Source: Kistimonas scapharcae
GTDB taxonomy: Bacteria; Pseudomonadota; Gammaproteobacteria; Pseudomonadales; Endozoicomonadaceae
Direction: 5' to 3'
Length of the DNA: 32,786 nt
Assembly: GCF_039540975.1 (NCBI RefSeq)
Contig: NZ_BAABFL010000004.1
Span: forward strand, 1 to 32,786
The position numbers and the translations under genes were made by a program. Of the stretch, positions 24,968-32,749 are shown in pieces; the first letter of the stretch is position 1; every line of letters starts with the position of its first letter. A model generated the notes under the pieces. That model made no database searches, was not told the DNA's origin, and worked only from the letters and a program-made list of their open reading frames with translations.

Positions 24968-25828
24968 TCATAACTGCCAATGGGAAAAGGCAACACCGAA
25001 CCCAAAGGTATTATTGTAATGGTTGTAATCAGAGATGGATTCTCCATAGCCACTCGTTAATTTGATCATTCCCTGAAGATTGCGATGTATGGGAAATAGC
25101 CAGGTGAATTCCTCATAGCCCCGGGAAAAGAGGCTGCCTAGGTTATTACGGCTTTTGAAGATCATCTGGTGATTGTTCAGGGTGTAATGCAGCTGCAGTT
25201 CACCGTCGCCACGGTAGTGAGAGATATCCTTGTTATAGTCATGGTTTGTGATTTTCAGTCTGACCCAGGGTTTCAGGCTGATGGCGACGTTACCGTTCTC
25301 AAGCAGAAAGTCGAGATAGACCCGATTCCAGCTATGTTCGTTATCGCCCCCCTTGCCATTGGATTCATGCAGAAATCCTGCCGAGGCTGAGCGCCATACC
25401 CACTCTCCCCAGGTATGGTTCATGGGCAGGGTATAAAACAGTTCCGGCTGGTAGTCCGTGTCCCGGAAGTAGGCCGACTTGTCATAGGCCTGCCAGAACG
25501 AGTTTTGTGTATAGGCAAATTGAAGGGTGTCGTCTGGTTTGAAAAGATTGCCTGCAAAGGCAAAGCGAAGGCTTAACTGGAATTCGATTTCGGTTCTTTT
25601 GACATTCCTGTCGTTGGGATTTAATGGTGCAAAAAAAGCCTGGTTGGGTTTCTGGCTGTGATGTGCGGGTAATAGATAGTTGGTTCGATAGGGCTTCAAA
25701 ATGAACAGGTCTGATTCGCTGTCAGTTGGTTCGTGGAGTGCGGTTGTTGCCGTCGAAGATACTGACATATTGGCGAAGCCTAGCATGGCGCATAAGGATG
25801 CCAGGACATGGGCGTGGTTCCAGTTCAT
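24968..25828 (-). CDS. pldA: Outer membrane phospholipase A1 (OMPLA)
   Basis: OMPLA is a 12-stranded outer membrane barrel that hydrolyses phospholipids misplaced in the outer leaflet. The open frame extends 84 codons further upstream, but those residues do not look like protein. The ATG at 25828 starts a signal peptide (LASLCAMLGFANMSVSS) and gives 286 residues, against 289 in E. coli. The active site is unmistakable: GFLHESNGKGG with His154 and Ser156, then SWNRVY with Asn168. This keeps the spacing of His142, Ser144 and Asn156 in the E. coli enzyme. The C-terminus has the expected GYGESISDYN strand. It is transcribed away from the YqhA-like gene. Confidence 0.93.
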   Translation of the reverse strand: MNWNHAHVLASLCAMLGFANMSVSSTATTALHEPTDSESDLFILKPYRTNYLLPAHHSQKPNQAFFAPLNPNDRNVKRTEIEFQLSLRFAFAGNLFKPDDTLQFAYTQNSFWQAYDKSAYFRDTDYQPELFYTLPMNHTWGEWVWRSASAGFLHESNGKGGDNEHSWNRVYLDFLLENGNVAISLKPWVRLKITNHDYNKDISHYRGDGELQLHYTLNNHQMIFKSRNNLGSLFSRGYEEFTWLFPIHRNLQGMIKLTSGYGESISDYNHYNNTFGFGVAFSHWQL

Positions 25829-26135
25829 CACATTATCCGTTGATTGAACGATCAGCGTTCCACTGTTAGACCTGCCATTGGAAGCTGTGGAATAATGGCT
25901 AACAAGCATAGTCGGAAACGTGTGATTGAGAAGGTTTCTGTCGCGTGACGGCTCGAGGGTGATCTGAGTGTCTGAGACAGGTCGCTTGATGAGGCATCGC
26001 CTGATGGCTCGGTCGTGTAACCGTATGCGTACAGGAAGTTTTCTTGAGGGCGCACTATGCTGGAAAAAGTAAGTGCACAATAGAGCGATACATTACGATC
26101 CTTCTACAGGGATTCTTCAGAGGGGATGGCTCCAC
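25829..26135. other. Divergent intergenic region pldA / yqhA
   Basis: About 300 bp without a supported gene. GAACG-ATCAG-CGTTC at 25846-25860 is a short palindrome close to the pldA start. The sequence is more GC-rich than the T6SS part. No clear promoter boxes could be assigned. Confidence 0.4.
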
Positions 26136-26636
26136 ATGGAAAAGTGGCTTGAGAACTTACTGTACGCATCTCGCTGGTTACTGGCGCCAATCTATCTTGG
26201 CCTGAGTCTGGTGTTGATCATTCTCGTGATGAAGTTCTTTGAGAGTGTGTTTTATCTGTTGTTTCATCTTTTTGACCTTACGGAAATGTCCGTCCTGCTC
26301 AAGATATTGTCATTGGTAGATGTGGTGCTTGTGGGCGGGCTATTGGTCATGGTGATGTATTCTGGCTATGAGAACTTTGTTTCCAAGCTGGATATCAAAG
26401 AAGGGGCAGAGAAGCTCAGCTGGCTGGGGAAAATGGACTCCGGTTCTCTGAAGGCCAAGGTGGCGGCCTCTATAGTGGCCATTTCTTCCATTCACCTGTT
26501 GAAAATTTTCATGGATGCCGAGCATGTGGATAACGACAAGTTGATATGGTATGTGGTGATTCACCTGACATTTGTCGTGTCAGCGATCGGAATGGGCATG
26601 CTGGATTTCATTATGAAAAACAAGAAACAGATATAG
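26136..26636 (+). CDS. YqhA/UPF0114-family inner membrane protein
   Basis: The 166-residue product matches the YqhA (UPF0114) family in length and plan. It begins MEKWLENLLYASRWLLAPIY, nearly the family signature, and has four hydrophobic segments (about residues 14-35, 55-75, 105-125 and 135-155). The hydrophilic loop SGYENFVSKLD and the SIHLLKIFM segment are also typical. I chose the ATG at 26136 over an upstream TTG-type extension because the E. coli protein starts at the same place. A GAGGGG lies about 12 bases upstream. The function is unknown; a small channel or transporter role is only suggested for the family. Confidence 0.9.
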   Translation: MEKWLENLLYASRWLLAPIYLGLSLVLIILVMKFFESVFYLLFHLFDLTEMSVLLKILSLVDVVLVGGLLVMVMYSGYENFVSKLDIKEGAEKLSWLGKMDSGSLKAKVAASIVAISSIHLLKIFMDAEHVDNDKLIWYVVIHLTFVVSAIGMGMLDFIMKNKKQI

Positions 26637-26650
26637 TGATGCAAGTCCTC

Positions 26651-26672
26651 GGGAGGTTGATGCATTCCTCCC
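26651..26672 (+). terminator. Hairpin after the YqhA-like gene
   Basis: GGGAGG at 26651-26656 pairs with CCTCCC at 26667-26672 across a 10-base loop, 14 bp past the stop. The tail is TTCCC, so termination would be weak. Confidence 0.35.
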
Positions 26673-26713
26673 TTCCCGTCATATACATATAAGATAATCA
26701 TCTAATTATCCTC

Positions 26714-26743
26714 TTATTTATGCCTTAGCCTTATTGGTATAGT
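26714..26743 (+). promoter_or_regulatory. Candidate cysDN promoter
   Basis: TTATTT at 26714-26719 and TATAGT at 26738-26743 are 18 bases apart, a plausible sigma-70 pair about 116 bp upstream of cysD. The AT-rich stretch just before it (26689-26712) is where the activator CysB usually binds. CysB control is inferred from the pathway and not read from a fixed site. Confidence 0.4.
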
Positions 26744-26859
26744 GGCATTCCCTGACAGTACCCGAATAATCATAAGCCCGCACTGCAGACGACTGGCGAG
26801 CGCTGATACAGCCCTCACCGGTAAATGGACGACTGTAGTGTCAGAAGACGAGTGACCGC

Positions 26860-27771
26860 ATGAGCACGGATTACCACCAGAACCACCTCAAGCAGCTGGA
26901 AGCCGAAAGCATTCATATCATTCGCGAAGTGGCGGCCGAGTTCGACAACCCGGTGATGCTGTATTCCATCGGCAAGGATTCCGCGGTGATGCTGCACCTG
27001 GCCCGCAAGGCGTTCTTCCCGGGCCGTCTACCTTTTCCCCTGTTGCATGTGGATACCACCTGGAAGTTCCGCGACATGATTACCTTCCGGGATGAACAGG
27101 CCAAAAAACTGGATCTTGATCTGCTGGTGCACAGTAATCCCCGTGGTCTGGAGATGGGGATCAGCCCGTTTGTTCACGGCAGCAGCCGTCATACCGACAT
27201 CATGAAGACCGAAGCCCTGAAGCAGGCGCTGGACAAGTACGGGTTTGATGCAGCTTTTGGTGGTGCCCGAAGGGACGAGGAAAAATCCCGGGCGAAGGAG
27301 CGGGTCTACTCATTTCGTGATAAAAACCATCGCTGGGATCCGAAAAACCAGCGCCCGGAACTCTGGAACAACTACAACGGACGGCATGAGAAAGGCGAAA
27401 GTATTCGTGTATTCCCACTGTCCAACTGGACCGAGCTGGATATCTGGCAGTATATCTATCTGGAAAACATCGAAATTGTCCCGCTCTACTTTGCGGCGGA
27501 GCGCCCTGTCGTTGAACGCGATGGCACCTTGATCATGGTGGATGATGACCGGATGCCGCTGGAGCCAGGGGAAACACCCGTGATAAAGAAGGTCCGGTTC
27601 CGTACCCTGGGTTGCTACCCCTTAACCGGTGCGATTGAGTCCGAGGCGGATACCCTGCCATCCATCATCCAGGAAATGCTGCTGACCCGTACATCGGAGC
27701 GACAGGGACGGGTGATCGACCATGACCAGTCCGGCTCCATGGAAAAGAAAAAGCAGGAAGGCTATTTCTAG
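26860..27771 (+). CDS. cysD: Sulfate adenylyltransferase subunit CysD
   Basis: CysD is the catalytic subunit of ATP sulfurylase. It makes adenosine 5'-phosphosulfate (APS) from sulfate and ATP, driven by GTP hydrolysis in CysN. The 303-residue length matches the family. The PP-loop is SIGKDS at residues 36-41. Other landmarks are HVDTTWKFRDMI, FGGARRDEEKSRAKER, FPLSNWTELDIWQYI and the C-terminal RTSERQGRVIDHD. The ATG at 26860 is preceded by GAGTGACCGC. cysN follows after 62 bp, so the two form the usual operon. Confidence 0.98.
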   Translation: MSTDYHQNHLKQLEAESIHIIREVAAEFDNPVMLYSIGKDSAVMLHLARKAFFPGRLPFPLLHVDTTWKFRDMITFRDEQAKKLDLDLLVHSNPRGLEMGISPFVHGSSRHTDIMKTEALKQALDKYGFDAAFGGARRDEEKSRAKERVYSFRDKNHRWDPKNQRPELWNNYNGRHEKGESIRVFPLSNWTELDIWQYIYLENIEIVPLYFAAERPVVERDGTLIMVDDDRMPLEPGETPVIKKVRFRTLGCYPLTGAIESEADTLPSIIQEMLLTRTSERQGRVIDHDQSGSMEKKKQEGYF

Positions 27772-27833
27772 CGTTTCCAAGCCAACCATAAAACAGAATA
27801 TGTCGTTTACCAGCTGATTCCGGGACGCTTGCC

Positions 27834-29483
27834 ATGAGTCACCAGTCTGAATTGATCGAAAAGGATATCCTTGGTTATCTCAAGGAGCATGAAGAAAAAG
27901 CATTGCTGCGGCTGCTGACCTGCGGCAGCGTGGATGACGGGAAAAGCACCCTGATCGGTCGCCTGCTGCATGATTCCAAGATGATTTACGAAGACCAGTT
28001 GGCGGCGATCAATGCGGACAGCCGCCAGTCCGGCACCCAGGGCGACCGGCCGGATCTGGCCCTGCTGGTGGATGGACTGCAGGCGGAACGTGAACAGGGT
28101 ATTACCATTGATGTCGCGTACCGTTATTTTTCCACGGCAAAACGAAAGTTCATTATTGCGGATACGCCGGGGCATGAGCAGTACACCCGCAACATGGCGA
28201 CCGGCGCGTCGACCTGTGATCTGGCGATCATCCTGATCGATGCCCGGTATGGCGTGCAGACCCAGACCCGACGGCATACCTATATTGCCAATCTGCTGGG
28301 TATCAAGCACCTGGTTGTCGCTATTAATAAAATGGATCTGGTGGATTTCTCTCGAGACCGGTTCGAACAGGTCCGCAATGACTATCTTGATTTTGCCGAG
28401 AAACTGAATCTGGGCGATGTGCGATTTGTGCCCATGTCTGCGCTGGAAGGCGACAATGTGGTGAATCGAAGTGATCGAACCCCCTGGTATACCGAAGGTT
28501 CGATCATGGAGATTCTGGAAACCGTTGAAGTTGACGGTGATCGGAACCTGACGGATTTCCGTTTTCCCGTCCAGTACGTCAACCGACCGGACCTGAACTT
28601 CCGCGGCTACGCCGGTACCGTGGCTTCCGGTGTCGTTAAACCGGGAGATGCTGTCACCGTACTGCCCTCCCGAAAAGAGTCCACCGTGAAATCCATCGTT
28701 ACCTGGGAGGGGGGGCAGGATGAGGCCTTTGCTGGTCAGGCAGTGACCTTGACCCTGAGTGATGAGATCGACATCAGTCGTGGTGATACGCTGGCCCTCT
28801 CCGATAACCTGCCGGATGTGCACCATGCGCTGGACGCTATGGTGGTCTGGATGGCGGAGCAGCCGCTGCAGCCGGGGCGACGTTATGCCATCAAACTGGC
28901 CTCCACGGTGGTAGATGGCACTGTGCGTGACATTGAGCATCGGGTTGATGTGAATACCCTGGAAAAAGGTAATGCTGATCAGCTCGAGTTGAATGAAATA
29001 GGCCTATGTCGCCTCATTCTGGAAAAAGACATAGCCTTCGACCGGTACCGGGATAACCGAACCATGGGTGCGTTCATCATTATTGACAGGATGACCCATG
29101 TCACGGTGGGTGCCGGTATGATCCGTGGGAAAACCGAAGCGGGCGAGGATGTACAGTTGCCTGTATCAGTGCAAGATCGGCAGGTGCGCCTCGGGCATAA
29201 ACCGGCATGGGTCGTGCTCCCGGAAGGCGAGGATATTAGGCGGCTGGAGCGCACTCTCTTTGATCGGGGTTATTTACCGGTGGTTGTTGAGTACTCTGAG
29301 GCGGGACATTGGCTGGAAAGTGCAAAAGCGCTCTACAGTGCGGGTCTGATCGTTTTGATAGCAGGTGTGCCAATGGGATTGCAGCCACAGGCCTGTCCGG
29401 ACGATGCAGTTGTGATTAGTCATCGTGATCCTGGTGAAGGCAATCTGGAAGCATTTATATTGCGTCAGCTTCAGCTTGGATAG
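27834..29483 (+). CDS. cysN: Sulfate adenylyltransferase subunit CysN with degenerate APS-kinase-like tail
   Basis: CysN is the EF-Tu-like GTPase subunit of ATP sulfurylase. The G motifs are intact: GSVDDGKST (31-39), DTPGHEQ (110-116) and NKMD (165-168). The two beta-barrel domains that follow end near residue 450. The protein is 549 residues, between plain CysN (about 475) and fused CysNC (about 630). Residues from about 455 on read AWVVLPEGEDIRRLERTLF, then AKALYSAGLIVLIAG. These line up with APS kinase at the positions of its P-loop, following helix and DAGLIVL strand, but the GxSGxGKST P-loop is missing and the domain is shortened. The tail should therefore not phosphorylate APS; a true CysC must be elsewhere. 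Reads as a shrunken CysC fusion partner. Confidence 0.93.
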   Translation: MSHQSELIEKDILGYLKEHEEKALLRLLTCGSVDDGKSTLIGRLLHDSKMIYEDQLAAINADSRQSGTQGDRPDLALLVDGLQAEREQGITIDVAYRYFSTAKRKFIIADTPGHEQYTRNMATGASTCDLAIILIDARYGVQTQTRRHTYIANLLGIKHLVVAINKMDLVDFSRDRFEQVRNDYLDFAEKLNLGDVRFVPMSALEGDNVVNRSDRTPWYTEGSIMEILETVEVDGDRNLTDFRFPVQYVNRPDLNFRGYAGTVASGVVKPGDAVTVLPSRKESTVKSIVTWEGGQDEAFAGQAVTLTLSDEIDISRGDTLALSDNLPDVHHALDAMVVWMAEQPLQPGRRYAIKLASTVVDGTVRDIEHRVDVNTLEKGNADQLELNEIGLCRLILEKDIAFDRYRDNRTMGAFIIIDRMTHVTVGAGMIRGKTEAGEDVQLPVSVQDRQVRLGHKPAWVVLPEGEDIRRLERTLFDRGYLPVVVEYSEAGHWLESAKALYSAGLIVLIAGVPMGLQPQACPDDAVVISHRDPGEGNLEAFILRQLQLG

Positions 29484-29502
29484 CCTTATTCTAAATAGAG
29501 TA

Positions 29503-29560
29503 TTGATAACCCCATGATGCACGCCACTATCGTTGTTACGTTTTATCATGGGGTTATCAA
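29503..29560 (+). terminator. Long hairpin downstream of cysN
   Basis: TTGATAACCCCATGAT at 29503-29518 is the exact reverse complement of ATCATGGGGTTATCAA at 29545-29560, with a 26-base loop. The stem is 16 bp and starts 20 bp past cysN. There is no T run after it, so it may protect or end the cysDN transcript from CysN and also face the convergent gene. Confidence 0.5.
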
Positions 29561-29615
29561 GTTTGCGCTTATATTTTCAATGAATTCGTATCATTAATAT
29601 GCTTGCTTTATCAAG

Positions 29616-30398
29616 CTATTGGGGGAGATCTTCAGGCTTTACGGTGCCATTTTTCTTAACATTAATTTTTCCCGTACTATCGGTTTCAGTTGAGAGCTGG
29701 TACATATCCTCAAGATTCATTAATGATGATTGTAATGCTTGAATTGTATCTCTATTGACTAAATATGAATGAAGTAATGCTGCATATTGGGTTTCAAGAT
29801 CAGAACGGCTCATGGCAACGTCTTTACACTTACTATCCGACTGGCATGTGTCACTATCCAAAACGCTGCGCATATCATCTTTGAGCGACTTATTAATGGC
29901 CTGTAAATCATTAATTTCTGCTTGTTTTTTCCTGCAGACTACTACAGCTTCGCATTGGAGAGCCTCTGCCTGCTCCTGCGTTTTTGGACATAATACCTGT
30001 TTTGCATGTTGCTGGCTGCTTTCAGACGTGATGTAGAAATGGAAAACGACAGCGCTTACGAGTATGACTGCGGCACAAATGGGTATGCTCAGAAAGTACA
30101 ACGGCGTCAATGTAAATGATACAACTGTCACCAAAGAGGCCACGTAAGCTCCCATAGTCGTAATAAAACCGGTCAAGAACCAGTTTAGATCCGCCATTTC
30201 TATTTTCCTCTCATTTAAAATAGTGCCGTGCTCAACGTCATACGTATAAAAAGAATCTGAGAAACGGTGTGAATACTGAGCTTCAGGACTGGTTTCTTTT
30301 ATAAATGACAGTTGACCTGATTGCATATGCTCTTCATAACAGGGACGGGGGCTTCCATATGGTTTTTTGGATATGTTAGGGATTCCTTGCTGCATCAT
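29616..30398 (-). CDS. Hypothetical membrane protein with coiled coil
   Basis: I do not recognise this 260-residue protein. A polar N-terminal part (1-67) contains several Tyr and Pro. Two adjacent hydrophobic segments follow (about residues 71-95 and 97-122). Then comes a long polar helical region (about 125-240) that is probably coiled coil and has several cysteines (VLCPKTQ, LQCEAVVVCRKK, TCQSDSKCKD). Two starts have good ribosome sites: ATG at 30398 with GGAGAG, and ATG at 30197 with AGAGGAAA, which would begin MADLNW just before the membrane part. The two-span plus coiled-coil plan recalls translocators or secreted membrane-inserting proteins, but this is only resemblance. An insertion sequence lies 84 bp upstream. 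Confidence 0.65.
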   Translation of the reverse strand: MMQQGIPNISKKPYGSPRPCYEEHMQSGQLSFIKETSPEAQYSHRFSDSFYTYDVEHGTILNERKIEMADLNWFLTGFITTMGAYVASLVTVVSFTLTPLYFLSIPICAAVILVSAVVFHFYITSESSQQHAKQVLCPKTQEQAEALQCEAVVVCRKKQAEINDLQAINKSLKDDMRSVLDSDTCQSDSKCKDVAMSRSDLETQYAALLHSYLVNRDTIQALQSSLMNLEDMYQLSTETDSTGKINVKKNGTVKPEDLPQ

Positions 30399-30482
30399 AC
30401 ACTCTCCATGCTGTTTAATAATAAGCCTTGCTTTTGGCTAAGAGGCTTGTATACATATTGACAGGTCAGATAAGTGAAAGTT

Positions 30483-30500
30483 CCTTAAGTCCCGCTTAAC
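30483..30500 (+). repeat. Left terminal inverted repeat of the IS
   Basis: CCTTAAGTCCCGCTTAAC. It matches the reverse complement of 32066-32083 with one difference at position 7 (G against A). AAAGTT precedes it at 30477-30482. Confidence 0.88.
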
Positions 30501-30531
30501 GATCTGAAGCAGTAAGGCTAAATCGAATGAA

Positions 30532-30612
30532 GGGAGCGTCCCCTGTGCTCTTCAGGCAAAATACCTGTGCAACTAATAACGCACCCATAAGGTGCTGCAC
30601 AGGGACGCTCCC
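30532..30612 (+). promoter_or_regulatory. Inverted repeat reaching the transposase start codon
   Basis: GGGAGCGTCCCCTGTGC at 30532-30548 pairs with GCACAGGGACGCTCCC at 30597-30612, with one bulged base. The second arm ends two bases before the ATG at 30615, where the ribosome site should be. In RNA this stem would hide the start, so read-through transcripts from outside could be poorly translated. This is a known type of control in other insertion sequences; here it is inference from position. Confidence 0.6.
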
Positions 30613-30614
30613 GG

Positions 30615-31863
30615 ATGGTAATTCCAAAGCCTGAAAAAATCGACATAGAGTTCACCGATGCCAAGCTGACAGGCATGGCCGGATGCCTGTTTGTGGCTCG
30701 ACTTGCCAACCAGCTCAAACTGCCTGACCTGCTCAGAAACAAGATTCATCTCAAGAAACGCAATCGCGGCTGTGATGACAAGGACTCTCTCCTTGGCCTG
30801 ATTCATAGCTTCTGTGCTGGAAATGGAAANAAAACGAATGGGCGAATACCTGACCTTATTTGATGCGAACACCGTGAAAGCCCTGTATTCCGTCGTCCGC
30901 ACCCTCTGCCAGCAAATAGCGCCTGAAGTAATAAACCATTTCGTTGAGCAGAAAGAGTACTTGCCGGTTTTTCTTGATGGTACTGAGATTGAGGTAACGG
31001 GACGTTATTTTGAGCAGGCTGACGTTGGTTACAGTGGCAACAGACAGTATTGGCTTCACAATATTTTCATCGGACATCTGTGGGTCAGTGGTCGCCTGAA
31101 CCCAGGGGCCAGTGATGTTTGTATCGGCTGGAAAGAGCAGCTCGAAAATGATGTTGCCCCGTTAATCGAACAAGGAATTCCTGTGTGGGCTCGCATGGAC
31201 AACGCCTACTACAGGAAAGAGGTTGTCGAATGGTTTGAACAGAAGCAATGGGACTTCTCTGTCAGTGTCACTAATAGCAACAACTGTCGTCCGGTGCTTG
31301 AATGCATTGAAGGTTTGCCCGATCACGCCTGGACAGCCATTCGAAGTGATGGAACTGAAGAAGCTATCTTCTCCTATCATCAGCCCGCCAACTGGCAGCG
31401 TGAGCAAACGTATGTCGTTACCCGACGCTGGCACGATGGAAAACAGTGGTTAATTGAGCCTCGCTACTGTGTGATCCTGGTAAGCAGAACCGATCTTCCA
31501 CTCAAAGAGCTGGTCAGGCGTCATCGTGAAAAACAAGGACAGGAAAATGCACAGAAAGGCCCACTGATTGATCTGGACTTACATCATCCACCCTGTAAAA
31601 AATACCATGCCAACCAGGCTTTTTACGCCTGTGGTCAAATTGCCCAGATTTTGCTGAGGGCATTGCAATACAGGGCTCTGCCGAAGTCAGAAAGGCAACA
31701 TGGAATCCGGCCATAAATCCGAAAGCTTGTCCGGTCTGTAGGTCGTCTGACGTACAGTGGCAAAAAATGGACGTTGAAGTTTGTAAAAACAGCCGTGGCT
31801 CTGAAATGGCTGTGGGAGGCCGCAGTGAGGCTGGATGTCAAAGGAGGTTCGGCCAGTACATAG
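30615..31863 (+). pseudogene. IS1380-family transposase, disrupted
   Basis: The N-terminal frame (from 30615) reads FTDAKLTGMAGCLFVARLAN and runs to FCAGNG, then hits N at 30830. A second frame resumes at KRMGEYLTLFDANTVKAL. In this family roughly 40 residues normally stand between these points, so sequence appears to be missing at the N. DDE landmarks are present: FLDGTEIEV, then ARMDNAYYRKEV, and the C-terminal REKQGQENAQK ... KKYHANQAFYACGQIA. A TAA at 31714-31716 interrupts the frame, which then continues in register with IRKLVRSVGRLTYSGKKW, the normal family C-terminus, to a TAG at 31861. So there are two separate lesions. The first may be an assembly artefact; the nonsense codon looks real. 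Confidence 0.85.
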
Positions 31864-32065
31864 CGCAGACCGAAAACACTATTTTTCTACTGAACGCACT
31901 CGTTGTGGGGATGACTGTTCGCTAAAAACTGCGACCGCCCAGAAAAATGGATAAAAGGAAGCTAAGTGATCATAAACACAAGCTGATTCCAAAGAGATAA
32001 CTGCGTTTTGCGCAAAAACTGTACTCTGTTGCCAAAAGTACGGCCAGCTTGCTCACATTCCCAAG

Positions 32066-32083
32066 GTTAAGCGGGATTTAAGG
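32066..32083 (-). repeat. Right terminal inverted repeat of the IS
   Basis: Read on the minus strand this is CCTTAAATCCCGCTTAAC. AAAGTT follows at 32084-32089, matching the left flank and suggesting a 6-bp target duplication. Confidence 0.88.
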
Positions 32084-32446
32084 AAAGTTGCTGTTGTTAG
32101 TAATAATTGCAGGGTTGTCTTGATTGGTTTTTTATATTTTTTGGAAAAACAGTGAAGCATATTTGTGGAATCGAATGATATGTCATCTCGGATGATTATC
32201 TTTACGTAGTGTTTTTTTATAATGTGATGATTATGAGGTGGAATGGCAATAATTGCGGTCTGACTTTCTATGGTGTCCCGGATCTTGTTCTGGTTCAGAA
32301 AGCTCGGTATGTCGGTCAGAGTGATGACATACTATCCAGAAAGGGGGTGTTCTGCCTTTTCGGGATATACTACACACTATTGTTATACAAAGCTCCTGGA
32401 GGCGAATCAGGGTATATGGTTGGCGAACCGGGATGTGTCGGTGGAG
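32084..32446. other. Region after the IS without a supported gene
   Basis: AT-rich at first (TTTTTTATATTTTTTGG near 32129). Two overlapping rightward ORFs (32209-32466 and 32270-32503) have no recognisable motifs, no good ribosome site and unlikely composition, so I do not call them. This segment would have joined 30482 before the IS inserted. Confidence 0.4.
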
Positions 32447-32749
32447 CTAGCGAGTGTAGTTGTTGATTATGCGTACTTCTGCACACTTGTCGGTTCCTGC
32501 TGAAACAACCGGAGAATTTTGCAGAGCGTCTGAGGCATTGGTAGTGTTCTCCTTTGTGCTGAGAATCCTGAGGAGGCCTTGAGACTGTTCATCTTTGGCA
32601 ACAAAGGCCCCTTCAAAGAATACGGCTCCGGCGCCAAGATCTAGAACCATGAAAGGAATGAGTATCGGTATAAGGATGAAGCTAAAGGCTATACCGATTG
32701 CACAACCCCCCTGTGCCAGCATAGTTGTCGCCTCTTCTGAAATTTCCAA
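32447..32749 (-). CDS. Possible small membrane protein
   Basis: Weak call. The open frame allows 100 residues from a TTG; an ATG nine codons in, beginning MLAQGGCAIGIAF, is more natural. One strongly hydrophobic segment (about residues 15-45, FSFILIPILIPFMVLDLGAG) is followed by a polar, Ser/Asn-rich tail. The plan is loosely like the second membrane segment and following polar region of the protein at 29616-30398, on the same strand across the IS. Whether they are related needs a comparison I cannot run. No ribosome site is obvious. Confidence 0.35.
   Translation of the reverse strand: MEISEEATTMLAQGGCAIGIAFSFILIPILIPFMVLDLGAGAVFFEGAFVAKDEQSQGLLRILSTKENTTNASDALQNSPVVSAGTDKCAEVRIINNYTR

Larger units (their letters stand above)
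30483..32083 (+). mobile_element. IS1380-type insertion sequence, complete ends, broken transposase
   Basis: The element is 1601 bp as written. It is bounded by inverted repeats (30483-30500 and 32066-32083) with one mismatch in 18. The hexamer AAAGTT stands directly outside both ends, a likely target duplication. The left boundary is confirmed by the second copy at 1-81, whose similarity stops at the same base. The transposase resembles the IS1380 family (IS4-like DDE group). An undetermined base N at 30830 may mark an assembly gap, so the true length could be greater. Confidence 0.88.

Noticed and set aside
24880..25065. Short rightward ORF with a NGK...QRYYCNGC pattern that recalls the IS1 InsA zinc finger
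   Set aside because: It overlaps the conserved C-terminal strands of pldA on the other strand, lacks the first CxxC pair, and no IS1 ends are nearby. Chance resemblance.
25829..26080. 84-codon upstream extension of the pldA frame
   Set aside because: The residues have no signal-peptide character and the internal ATG at 25828 gives a normal signal peptide and normal family length.
27807..28940. Long leftward ORF of 377 codons opposite cysN
   Set aside because: It lies fully antisense to a well-conserved GTPase gene, has no recognisable domain, and its length follows from the GC-rich codon pattern of cysN.
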